Shown here piece by piece: positions 1-5,010 of a DNA stretch of 5,010 nt (position 1 is its first letter; each line of letters begins with the position of its first letter). The stretch is from Defluviitaleaceae bacterium (lineage in GTDB: Bacteria > Bacillota > Clostridia > Lachnospirales > WRAA01): contig WRAA01000161.1 of NCBI GenBank assembly GCA_009780445.1, forward strand, positions 1 to 5,010, in the 5' to 3' direction. The notes beneath the pieces are model-generated. The model saw only the letters and a list, made by a program, of their open reading frames with translations. It searched no databases and was not told the DNA's origin. Made by a program: the position numbers and the translations under genes.

Positions 1-51
1 ACCCCATTCCGGCGTATTTTCGGTGCTTTTTCCGCCATACGTCGTCAGTGT

Positions 52-85
52 CAAACTTGCGAACCACAAGGGTTCGCGGCGTTTG
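52..85 (+). other. Composite imperfect hairpin upstream of the repeat array
   Basis: The core is a perfect 7-bp stem, GCGAACC (59-65) with GGTTCGC (71-77), around the 5-base loop ACAAG. It is extended outward by two T-G pairs (57-58 with 78-79), a bulged C80, and a second 5-bp stem, CAAAC (52-56) with GTTTG (81-85). The T-G pairs hold only in a plus-strand RNA, because the opposite strand would have A-C mismatches; this hints at function, if any, as a plus-strand transcript. There is no T-run after it, so it is not a classic terminator. Bases 1-96 are open in one plus frame with no recognisable protein, so a gene tail there cannot be excluded. Confidence 0.45.
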
Positions 86-91
86 CCACTT

Positions 92-205
92 CCTAGTCTA
101 GCGAAAAAATCACTCGAAAATCCACCGGAAGCGGGTTTTCAAACACGCCCTAGTCTGACAAAAAAATCACTCGAAAATCCGCCGGAAGCGGGTTTTCAAA
201 CACGC
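92..205. repeat. Two tandem 57-bp stem-loop repeats
   Basis: Two direct copies lie at 92-148 and 149-205, identical at 53 of 57 positions by my alignment, followed by the first bases of a third unit (CCTAG at 206-210). Each unit contains a stem-loop, GAAAATCC.. / ..GGGTTTTC, with the pentaloop CGGAA: 116-140 in copy 1 and 173-197 in copy 2. Copy 2 has a fully paired 10-bp stem with one T-G pair. Copy 1 differs by G to A at 124, giving one A-C mismatch. The array is bounded by an 8-bp inverted repeat, TAGTCTAG (94-101) and CTAGACTA (207-214). A repeat-encoded open frame runs through the array but is not believable as protein. The array sits directly before the SD of the next gene, and a weak -10-like TACAAT occurs at 213-218 without a good -35. 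It could be an interspersed repeat family, a leader structure, or a decayed small mobile element. Confidence 0.85.
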
Positions 206-242
206 CCTAGACTACAATATTTTGACACAAGGGAGAATTCGC

Positions 243-608
243 ATGACTTACAACAACGCATCCAAGACGGCCATATTCACGCAGATCCGCGAATTTCTGG
301 ACAGGACGAAGATGGAGTACAACTCGCAGTATCACGTCGTCCTACATACTTCCTTCGGAAAGTTTGTGTGCGATCTGGAGCCCTTCGCGGAGTCAAGCTC
401 CGCCGTGGGTTTCACGGACGACCCCACGTTCTTCTCCGTGGACGCCTCCGCCATATTCGACCAGTACAGCGAGTTCGGCACGGGTATGCTGAACACGCGC
501 AACGTCATCGTCTACAATCACAAGGGTGAGGAGCATATGAGGGCGGATCAGATAATCCTCTTCACAGACCAGATCCTCGGCTTCAGCCTTATGCGCAAAG
601 CAAAATAG
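243..608 (+). CDS. Uncharacterised 121-aa protein, first gene of a two-gene cluster
   Basis: I do not recognise a named family. The start is ATG 243, chosen because GGGAG (231-235) lies 7 bases upstream; an in-frame TTG at 222 lacks such a site. The protein is soluble-looking, with no signal peptide or membrane segment. It starts with a probable helix (about residues 6-24). Strand-like stretches follow: YHVVLHTSFGKFVCDLEP (30-47), RNVIVYN (86-92) and ADQIILFTDQILGFSL (101-116). The closing pattern of a short strand plus a hydrophobic 'DQI.xF' segment recalls small beta-barrel (Sm-like or ribosome-maturation-type) folds, but this is only an impression. Codon use resembles the neighbours. The metallopeptidase gene starts 6 bases after the stop, so the two are probably cotranscribed and perhaps translationally coupled. 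Confidence 0.78.
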   Translation: MTYNNASKTAIFTQIREFLDRTKMEYNSQYHVVLHTSFGKFVCDLEPFAESSSAVGFTDDPTFFSVDASAIFDQYSEFGTGMLNTRNVIVYNHKGEEHMRADQIILFTDQILGFSLMRKAK

Positions 609-614
609 ACCACC

Positions 615-977
615 ATGCTGACATTCGAAGAATCGCGCCGCGAGCTGACGGCTCTGGCCGACGGTCTGCCACGCGGCATCTTCCGCGAGCTGAACGGAGG
701 CATAGTCCTCCTGCCGGACACCGTGTGGGACGACCACGGCCTGCTGATCCTCGGCGAATATCACACCGACCCATACGGATTGGGTCGCTACATAACGATC
801 TACTACGGTTCACTGCAGGAAGCCTTCCACGGCCTGCCGCCGGCCGCCTTCCGGGACGAACTGCGCGACGTACTCTACCACGAACTCACCCACCATGTCG
901 AAGACCTGGCCGGCGACAATTTGCTGGACATCCAGGACGAGCTGGACATCAAAGGTTATCTTGACGACGAATGGTAG
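615..977 (+). CDS. Small zincin-like metallopeptidase (PF06262-type)
   Basis: This is a 120-aa protein matching the short bacterial metallopeptidase family often annotated 'metallopeptidase family protein' or possible zinc metallopeptidase. The zinc motif HELTH is at residues 89-93 (H89, E90, H93) and continues as HExxHxxE with E96, a candidate third ligand as in mini-gluzincins. The segments GIFRELNGGIVLLP (21-34), ILGEY (45-49) and GRYITIYYGS (57-66) are typical of the Clostridia form: a beta-rich half precedes the active-site helix. The length is normal and there is no signal peptide, so it is likely cytosolic. Physiological substrates of this family are unknown to me. No SD is evident before ATG 615 (CACC precedes it), which fits coupling to the preceding gene. 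It ends in an acidic tail and stops 3 bases from the convergent S41 gene. Confidence 0.87.
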   Translation: MLTFEESRRELTALADGLPRGIFRELNGGIVLLPDTVWDDHGLLILGEYHTDPYGLGRYITIYYGSLQEAFHGLPPAAFRDELRDVLYHELTHHVEDLAGDNLLDIQDELDIKGYLDDEW

Positions 978-980
978 GGG

Positions 981-2630
981 CTATCGCAGAAGGTGCCGCG
1001 CGGCGGCCATTGCGTCTCCCAGAACCCATATGTCGGGCGCGAAGCCGACGTTCTCCCGCCATGTGCCGTGCGGGTGCAGGAGCTTGTAGCGGCCCATGGT
1101 GACGGGGATGCCGGAGTGCGGCAGATAAAGCGGCACGTTGTTGCTTGTCAGCAGCATTCCGTAGGTGTTCTGGCCGATGATGAGGGTGTTCTCGATGTTG
1201 GTGAACTGGTCCGTGAAGGTTTCGCCGGAGGATAGCGTGAACCTGTCGACCAGCACAATGATGGTGCGGTCGTTGGGCACGAAGCGGTCCCGCGACTGCG
1301 GCGGCGTGAACTTTATGCCCGGGGCGATCTCCTCCATGTGCAGATACTTGCCGAAGAGCTCGGGCGGGTACTCGAAGTCCAGCCCGTGCAGTGTCGTGAA
1401 ACCCGCGTACCACCGCCACGGCCGCTGTACGCCTTCGCGCACCTCGATTTGCGTATCGAAGAAGCCCAGCCAGTTGAAGTTTGCGGGAACGTACTCGCCC
1501 AGAAGGCGGTAGAGCCAGGTGTATGTAAGCGCGGAGGCGCCGCCGCCGTTGGATCTGATGTCCACGATCATCACGGGCGCGTCGCGCAGATATTCCGCAT
1601 AGGACAACATTCGTTGAGCCTCGCCGTGGCTGCGGCTGTAGGGGTTCATCGAATTGCCCATGCGCCGCATCGACAGCACGGGGATGCCGTCAACATAGGT
1701 GAGCGAATCCGCCGCGCCGCGATCGTGCGCGCGGGTGTGGGAGAGGCGCGTCATGGTGTGCGCGTGGGTCTCGCCGTTTGTGAAGGTTATGCGCAGCACG
1801 GGCGCGGCTTTCCACGACGGCTGCAGCAGGATGGGCGCGTAAAAAAACTCGCCCTGATCCGTCATGGTCAGGCGGAACAGCTCCTGCTGGTCGTGGCCGT
1901 ATACTCCTTGCACATAGCGGCCGGTGGCCGCCTCGCGAAAGCCCTGCGGCGTAAGCTCGAAACGCCTGTGCAGGATAAAGCTGTTGTGCGGCCTGCCGAA
2001 GGTACTGCCGCGGTATCCGTTGACCAAGAAGTGATTGTCCGCGATAACCGCGCCCAGATGCTCCTGCACCAGGGCCGCCAGGCTGTGTGCGTTCCAAACA
2101 GGTCTCTGCGAAACCCTTTCGAGCATCGTATCGCGTTTGGGGAAGAATACTTCGTCGCCTCCGAAGTAGTGGTACGCGCCGTAGATCCCGCGCAGCAAGG
2201 TGAAGAACATCCGCACGTCCTCCCCGGCCTGCTCCGCGGTGATGTCGCCCCTGCGCCTGTAGTTGAAGAGCAACTTGCCGTCCAGCACCATCGGCTCTCT
2301 TGCGTCTATCCAGCTCTGTAACATCTCCATATCAGGCTCGTGAACGATTCTGCGGCGTTGGTTCGTTATGGCCAGCAAGCCGGCCAGATCCATCTCCGCC
2401 GTCGGGATGATCACGGGGGCGGGTGTCGGCTCCGGCGTGGGTTCGGGTGTGGGCGCGGGCGTTGGCGTTGGTATTGGCGTTGGCGCTGGCTCCGGCGCGG
2501 GCTGTGCCTCGGGTATGTACGCCGCCGCCATGACCTCGGCATAGTACTCGCCGCGCGTAAAACTTGCGCAGCCAACGGAAACAGCCGCCGCAACCAGCAA
2601 GGCCGCAGCGGCCGCTATCTTATACATCAT
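981..2630 (-). CDS. S41-family (tail-specific protease-like) lipoprotein with Pro/Thr/Glu linker
   Basis: This is a 549-aa exported protein. It has an N-terminal signal (residues 1-20) with a lipobox-like SVGC at 18-21, so lipidation at C21 is likely although Ser at -3 is not ideal. A Pro/Thr/Glu/Ala linker (about 41-75) would tether the catalytic part to the membrane. The peptidase S41 region is marked by MIVDIRSNGGG (354-364), the IIVLVDRFTLSSGE block (457-470) and IIGQNTYG (484-491). By alignment with CtpA/Prc 'SASASE', the nucleophile would be S467. The Lys that should follow 25 residues later is M492, so the classic Ser-Lys dyad is absent. Related Clostridia S41 proteins also have N-T-x-G-x here and probably use a tricorn-like His-containing mechanism; H200 in 'DNHF' is a candidate. 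Two adjacent start codons (2630 and 2627) are possible. There is no SD, and the 11-base overlap with the kinase-like gene suggests coupled translation. Substrate unknown. Confidence 0.88.
   Translation of the reverse strand: MMYKIAAAAALLVAAAVSVGCASFTRGEYYAEVMAAAYIPEAQPAPEPAPTPIPTPTPAPTPEPTPEPTPAPVIIPTAEMDLAGLLAITNQRRRIVHEPDMEMLQSWIDAREPMVLDGKLLFNYRRRGDITAEQAGEDVRMFFTLLRGIYGAYHYFGGDEVFFPKRDTMLERVSQRPVWNAHSLAALVQEHLGAVIADNHFLVNGYRGSTFGRPHNSFILHRRFELTPQGFREAATGRYVQGVYGHDQQELFRLTMTDQGEFFYAPILLQPSWKAAPVLRITFTNGETHAHTMTRLSHTRAHDRGAADSLTYVDGIPVLSMRRMGNSMNPYSRSHGEAQRMLSYAEYLRDAPVMIVDIRSNGGGASALTYTWLYRLLGEYVPANFNWLGFFDTQIEVREGVQRPWRWYAGFTTLHGLDFEYPPELFGKYLHMEEIAPGIKFTPPQSRDRFVPNDRTIIVLVDRFTLSSGETFTDQFTNIENTLIIGQNTYGMLLTSNNVPLYLPHSGIPVTMGRYKLLHPHGTWRENVGFAPDIWVLGDAMAAARHLLR
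2412..2510 (-). repeat. Low-complexity coding repeat for the Pro-rich linker
   Basis: This stretch encodes residues 41-73 of the S41 lipoprotein as alternating proline with Ala, Thr, Glu and Ile (for example PTPAPTPEPTPEPTPAP). At DNA level it is a degenerate six-base periodicity (GGC/GGT-rich on the plus strand), prone to length variation by slippage. Such linkers commonly space an extracellular domain away from the membrane through the wall. Confidence 0.85.
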
Positions 2631-3342
2631 TTTTCTGGATGTCCAGCAGGATTGATGTGAGTATGCGGTTGATGGCCGCGTCGATGGTTGTTTCTTCTGA
2701 ACTCACCTTGAAGGTGACGGTCTTTGGGGCTTTGTCGTAGAGGTTGAGAGGATCCACATGGCGCAGCAGAGCCAGCAGAAGCTCGGAGAACACAAGGTCC
2801 GCGCCGCGGTTGCCGTCCAGCGTTATCACGTCGAATACGTCGTGGCGGTGGCTTATCTCCTCCATCACGGCGGGGTGGAGCGTCTTGTGCGCAAGATTAC
2901 GCTTGTACATGATCTCCAGGCTGTCGTCGGCACGCCCGCGGGCGAACAGACGCTCGAGAATCGTCTCCATACGGCAGTGAATGTCGATGACCAGCACGCG
3001 CCAGCCGATCTTCTTCATAAGCTTTACGGCCTCGAGAGCCTGTGCGCGGTTGCGCGGATACCCGTCGATAATTCCGCCGTAGTTGTTGTCCACAAACTCC
3101 TTGAAGATCTCATGCACGATGTCGTCGCCGATCAGGGTGCCTTCGTCTGTCAGCCGCTTGATCTCCGGGTCTGTCTGCGCCTTGTGGCGGAAGATGTCGC
3201 CCATGCTCTCCGCGCGTATGTTGGGGAACAGGTACTTCTTGATGTTCCCCACAAGCCTGCCCTTGCCGCCCCCCGATTCCCCAAGCAGGAAGATAAAATC
3301 CCACTTGCCCAGGATCGGTGTCGCTTCGATAGTGTTATCCAT
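2620..3342 (-). CDS. Adenylate-kinase-like P-loop protein (nucleoside monophosphate kinase fold)
   Basis: This 240-aa cytosolic protein carries the adenylate kinase signature blocks in order: P-loop GESGGGKG (21-28), SMGDIFR (46-52), EGTLIGDDIVHEIF (67-80), GIIDGYPRNRAQAL (90-103, matching 'DGFPRT..QA') and ARGRADD (134-140) with R148 after it. The expected reaction is phosphoryl transfer from ATP to a nucleoside monophosphate. Differences from housekeeping Adk are GESGGGKGR instead of GxPGxGKGT, Met47 where Adk has the AMP-contacting Thr, no LID insertion after ARGRADD, and an extra C-terminal segment (about 195-240). It is therefore probably not the main adenylate kinase, and the substrate is uncertain. 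The start ATG 3342 is preceded by GGAGG (3355-3351) with 8 bases spacing; an upstream in-frame ATG at 3357 contains this SD and is less likely. The gene ends inside the start region of the S41 gene. Confidence 0.85.
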   Translation of the reverse strand: MDNTIEATPILGKWDFIFLLGESGGGKGRLVGNIKKYLFPNIRAESMGDIFRHKAQTDPEIKRLTDEGTLIGDDIVHEIFKEFVDNNYGGIIDGYPRNRAQALEAVKLMKKIGWRVLVIDIHCRMETILERLFARGRADDSLEIMYKRNLAHKTLHPAVMEEISHRHDVFDVITLDGNRGADLVFSELLLALLRHVDPLNLYDKAPKTVTFKVSSEETTIDAAINRILTSILLDIQKNDV

Positions 3343-3350
3343 TTCAACCG

Positions 3351-3355
3351 CCTCC
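3351..3355 (-). promoter_or_regulatory. Shine-Dalgarno of the kinase-like gene
   Basis: GGAGG on the minus strand, 8 bases before ATG 3342. It decides the start: the open frame continues more than 270 bases upstream, into the carboxypeptidase gene, but no other start has such a site. Confidence 0.85.
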
Positions 3356-3359
3356 ATTA

Positions 3360-3389
3360 TGTATAGCAGTTCCGCTTGATTAGTGTCAA
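3360..3389 (-). promoter_or_regulatory. Possible sigma-A promoter before the kinase-like gene
   Basis: On the minus strand TTGACA (3389-3384) is followed 18 bases later by TATACA (3365-3360), with TGC before it giving an extended -10 (TGCTATACA). A caution is that the predicted start (about 3353) would fall within the SD, leaving almost no leader. The match may therefore be fortuitous, or the transcript may start differently. Confidence 0.4.
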
Positions 3390-3400
3390 GCGGAACTGCT
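3365..3400. promoter_or_regulatory. 15-bp perfect inverted repeat, candidate operator or RNA hairpin
   Basis: The arms are AGCAGTTCCGCTTGA (3365-3379) and TCAAGCGGAACTGCT (3386-3400), separated by TTAGTG. Pairing is perfect over 15 bp. No T-run follows on either strand, so it does not look like a standard intrinsic terminator. It covers most of the -35 and the spacer of the possible kinase promoter, so it could be a repressor site; as RNA it could be an attenuator or a processing or stability element between the carboxypeptidase and kinase coding regions. Confidence 0.75.
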
Positions 3401-3406
3401 GCATTA

Positions 3407-3431
3407 CAGCCGGGGGAGATGCCCGCGGCTG
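3407..3431 (-). terminator. GC-rich hairpin just after the carboxypeptidase stop (weak terminator candidate)
   Basis: On the minus strand CAGCCG and CGGCTG form 6 bp, then a C-C mismatch, then GGG with CCC around the loop CATCT. It begins 2 bases past the stop codon, where a terminator would be expected, but the following bases (TAATGC) contain no U-tract. Partial termination or 3'-end protection is more likely than full termination. Confidence 0.4.
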
Positions 3432-3433
3432 CC

Positions 3434-4786
3434 TTATTTGTATCGGTAGGACTGCCTGTAGTATCTGCGCATACGCGAGCGGCGGGTCTTGAAGTGGATG
3501 ACCAACACGAGGGAGCCGACGGCAAAGAAGAGGACGAGCAGGAGCTGGATGGCCACGGACAGCGCGCCCAGCCATGTGCGGGATTCAGCGAAGTTTTCGG
3601 CCAGATCCTGCGGTGTGTAGACCTGCGGCACAAAGACAGAGCCGGTTTCGGCGAACATACGTATCGTGTCGAGTTCTATGTCGCCGTAGCGTATGGTGAC
3701 GGTGCCGATCTGCTCGCCGTCTACAACGGCGTGTTCGATGTAGCGCGGAAGGTCGAAGTCTGTCGCGTCAATATGCGCGCTTGCGCCAACGGGCAGGGAA
3801 AGCGTCAGAGATCTTTCGCCAACGGCGCGTATGGTGGTTTCGTTTTGCAGAGCGGGTATCTCGCGGGTGTATGAATTTCGGTCAAAGACCTGTACGTTCT
3901 CGAAGTTCTCGAAGCCGAAGGCCATCAGCGCGGTGGTGTCGATAAAGGTCAGCGAACGTTCCTGACGCATGACGACGGACACAAGCCCCATGTTGCGCAA
4001 ACGCCCGTAGGATACCAGGGTGTGCCGCGCTTCGTCTGTGAAGCCTGTTTTTCCGCCGACTACGTTGGGGTCGTAATGGATGGACGCGCTCAGCACCATG
4101 CGGTTTGTGTTCAGCAGGGGGCGCGGCAGGGGCTGGCGTTCAGTGGGCGGGATCTCGGCGAATTCCGTGGCGATTATCTCGCGGAAGAGGGGGTACTGCA
4201 CGGCCTCGCGCATGATCAGAGCCATGTCGTAGGGTGTGGTGAAGTGGCCGGGATGGTGCAGGCCGTGGGCGTTTTGGAACCTGGTGTTGACCGCGCCCAG
4301 CTCTATCGCCCGCGCCGTCATCAGCAGGGCGAAGGACTCCATGTCGCCGGAGATCTTCTCGCCCAGCGCGTTGGCCACCTCGTTGGCCGATTCCAGCATC
4401 AGAGCGTACAGAGCCTCGCGCACGGACAGCGTTTCGTTGTCGCTCATGGCAATGTGCGACGAATTCCGCGGGATCGAGAACACGGCTTCGTAGGAGAACG
4501 GCACACGGGCATCCAGATCGTCGTGAAAGCTCTCCAAGGCCAGCAGAGCCGTCATCACCTTTGTCATACTCGCGGGGTAGTGCCTGTCGTGCATGTTCTT
4601 GTCGAACATGACAATGCCGGTGGACGCGTCCATCAGCACGGCCGCGGGCGCGTCAAGCTCCGGCGCGTTCTCAAAGCTAAGCACCGGCGCGGCCGCCACC
4701 CCTTGCGGCAAGGCCATCACCAGCACCGCCGCCAGCACAACACAAACACACCTGCAAACACTATCTATCATCAGCACATGCCTCAT
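3434..4786 (-). CDS. dacF: D-alanyl-D-alanine carboxypeptidase (peptidase S11, PBP5/DacF type)
   Basis: This 450-aa penicillin-binding protein removes the terminal D-Ala from peptidoglycan pentapeptides outside the membrane, limiting crosslinking. All three active-site motifs are present: SMTK (S73 nucleophile, K76), SAN (133-135) and KTG (246-248, in VVGGKTGFT). Residues about 8-32 form a signal peptide ending near AAA-AP. After the catalytic domain comes a beta-rich C-terminal domain (about 300-385). Unlike the amphipathic anchor of E. coli PBP5, a true hydrophobic segment (about 405-431) follows, then a strongly basic tail rich in Arg and Tyr. ATG 4786 has no close SD (GGAGGG lies 20 bases away). 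M6 (ATG 4771) has GAGG 9 bases upstream and is a reasonable alternative start. The symbol follows the Clostridia/Bacillus family and could equally be dacA or dacB. Confidence 0.95.
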   Translation of the reverse strand: MRHVLMIDSVCRCVCVVLAAVLVMALPQGVAAAPVLSFENAPELDAPAAVLMDASTGIVMFDKNMHDRHYPASMTKVMTALLALESFHDDLDARVPFSYEAVFSIPRNSSHIAMSDNETLSVREALYALMLESANEVANALGEKISGDMESFALLMTARAIELGAVNTRFQNAHGLHHPGHFTTPYDMALIMREAVQYPLFREIIATEFAEIPPTERQPLPRPLLNTNRMVLSASIHYDPNVVGGKTGFTDEARHTLVSYGRLRNMGLVSVVMRQERSLTFIDTTALMAFGFENFENVQVFDRNSYTREIPALQNETTIRAVGERSLTLSLPVGASAHIDATDFDLPRYIEHAVVDGEQIGTVTIRYGDIELDTIRMFAETGSVFVPQVYTPQDLAENFAESRTWLGALSVAIQLLLVLFFAVGSLVLVIHFKTRRSRMRRYYRQSYRYK

Positions 4787-4790
4787 TTCG

Positions 4791-4814
4791 TCAACTCGTA
4801 AGAATACCCTCCAT
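4791..4814 (-). other. Possible 7-codon leader frame before the carboxypeptidase gene
   Basis: An ATG at 4814-4812 opens a short frame encoding MEGILTS, with TGA at 4793-4791, 4 bases before ATG 4786. The predicted transcript start (about 4815) would make it essentially leaderless. The strong GGAGGG at 4812-4807 lies inside it and is too far (20 bases) from ATG 4786 to be an optimal SD. It may be chance. Confidence 0.25.
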
Positions 4815-4821
4815 TATAACC

Positions 4822-4850
4822 AGTATACGCCCGCCTTACACTCTTGTCAA
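4822..4850 (-). promoter_or_regulatory. Sigma-A promoter of the carboxypeptidase gene
   Basis: On the minus strand a perfect -35, TTGACA (4850-4845), is separated by 17 bases from TATACT (4827-4822), which matches the -10 consensus at 5 of 6 positions. The expected start is near 4815, giving a leader of about 30 bases. It probably drives the carboxypeptidase gene and, by read-through, the two genes after it. Confidence 0.78.
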
Positions 4851-4951
4851 GTTTCATTACATGGCAGCCGCGGCAACCCGGATTGTGACACGGCAAACGC
4901 ATGAAAAAATTCTCAAAACATGATAGAATACCCCAAAGGGGGTTTTACTAC

Positions 4952-5010
4952 ATGAAAGAGTATTTTGAGAAAATATCTGACCCAAGGCAGCAAGCCAAAG
5001 TTGACTACAA
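4952..5010 (+). CDS. ISAs1-like transposase, N-terminal fragment (cut by window end)
   Basis: Translation from ATG 4952 gives MKEYFEKISDPRQQAKVDY, open to the window edge. The pattern 'Y/F-F-x-x-I-x-D-P-R-(Q/R)..K-V-x-Y' resembles the N-terminal DDE_Tnp_1-associated domain of ISAs1-family transposases, which precedes the DDE catalytic domain; the latter is outside the window. A strong SD, AAAGGGGG (4935-4942), lies 9 bases upstream, with a -10-like TAGAAT at 4924-4929 but no clear -35. The base composition just upstream is more A-rich than the rest of the window. The left IS end should lie between the carboxypeptidase promoter and this ATG, but I could not identify a terminal repeat without the other end. 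Identification rests on 19 residues. Confidence 0.68.
   Translation, partial: MKEYFEKISDPRQQAKVDY

Noticed and set aside
92..205. A short CRISPR-like array
   Set aside because: There are only two copies and they are contiguous: the whole 57-bp unit is repeated, so there are no unique spacers, and no cas gene is near.
23..529. A 168-codon open frame over the tandem repeats and the first gene
   Set aside because: It repeats a 19-residue block only because the 57-bp repeat is a multiple of three, then becomes Arg/His-rich out-of-frame translation of the real gene at 243, which has a good SD.
1338..2321. A 327-codon plus-strand open frame
   Set aside because: It is antisense to the S41 gene, whose domains and motifs are clear; the frame is open because of GC-rich codon bias.
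3365..3400. A classic intrinsic terminator for the carboxypeptidase gene
   Set aside because: The stem is strong but followed by ATACATAATGG on the minus strand and GCATTACAG on the plus strand, with no T-run.
3343..3633. An N-terminal extension of the kinase-like protein (337-codon version)
   Set aside because: The extension runs through the two hairpins and out-of-frame over the carboxypeptidase 3' end, is Ser/Pro/Arg-rich without homology, and the SD points to ATG 3342.
4022..4801. A 259-codon plus-strand open frame rich in His, Gln and Arg
   Set aside because: It is antisense to the carboxypeptidase with all three active-site motifs; the composition is typical of a shadow frame.
4931..4941. 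CCCCAAAGGGG as a terminal repeat or terminator
   Set aside because: It is only 4 bp of stem and overlaps the transposase SD; it is better explained by the ribosome binding site.

Overview
The window looks like part of a GC-rich, Gram-positive (Firmicutes, most likely Clostridia) chromosome. Three things suggest this: a DacF/PBP5-type D-Ala-D-Ala carboxypeptidase with a C-terminal membrane anchor, the HExxH mini-metallopeptidase form usual in Clostridia, and strong SD sequences with sigma-A type promoters. The assignment is an inference from family resemblance; there is no rRNA or other phylogenetic marker.

Layout. Bases 1-242 hold no credible gene. They carry a long composite hairpin (52-85) and then two tandem 57-bp units, each with a stem-loop, bounded by an 8-bp inverted repeat. 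A two-gene plus-strand cluster follows: a 121-aa protein of unknown function (243-608) and, 6 bases later, a 120-aa zincin metallopeptidase (615-977). It meets a minus-strand cluster head-on with only 3 bases between stop codons.

The minus-strand cluster, in transcription order, is: a sigma-A type promoter (4822-4850); a D-Ala-D-Ala carboxypeptidase (4786-3434); a 91-base gap with two hairpins, one lying over a possible second promoter; an adenylate-kinase-like P-loop protein (3342-2620); and, overlapping it by 11 bases, a proline-rich-tethered S41-family lipoprotein (2630-981). The carboxypeptidase and the lipoprotein should both work outside the membrane on cell wall or protein substrates, while the kinase-like protein is cytosolic. 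Any functional link among the three is inferred from gene order only.

The right edge (4952-5010, plus strand) is the start of an ISAs1-like transposase, so an insertion sequence begins just upstream of the carboxypeptidase promoter and is cut by the window end.

I found no tRNA, rRNA, CRISPR array, phage gene or recognisable defence system. The least explained items are the tandem stem-loop array, the palindrome between the carboxypeptidase and kinase genes, and the divergent P-loop kinase.
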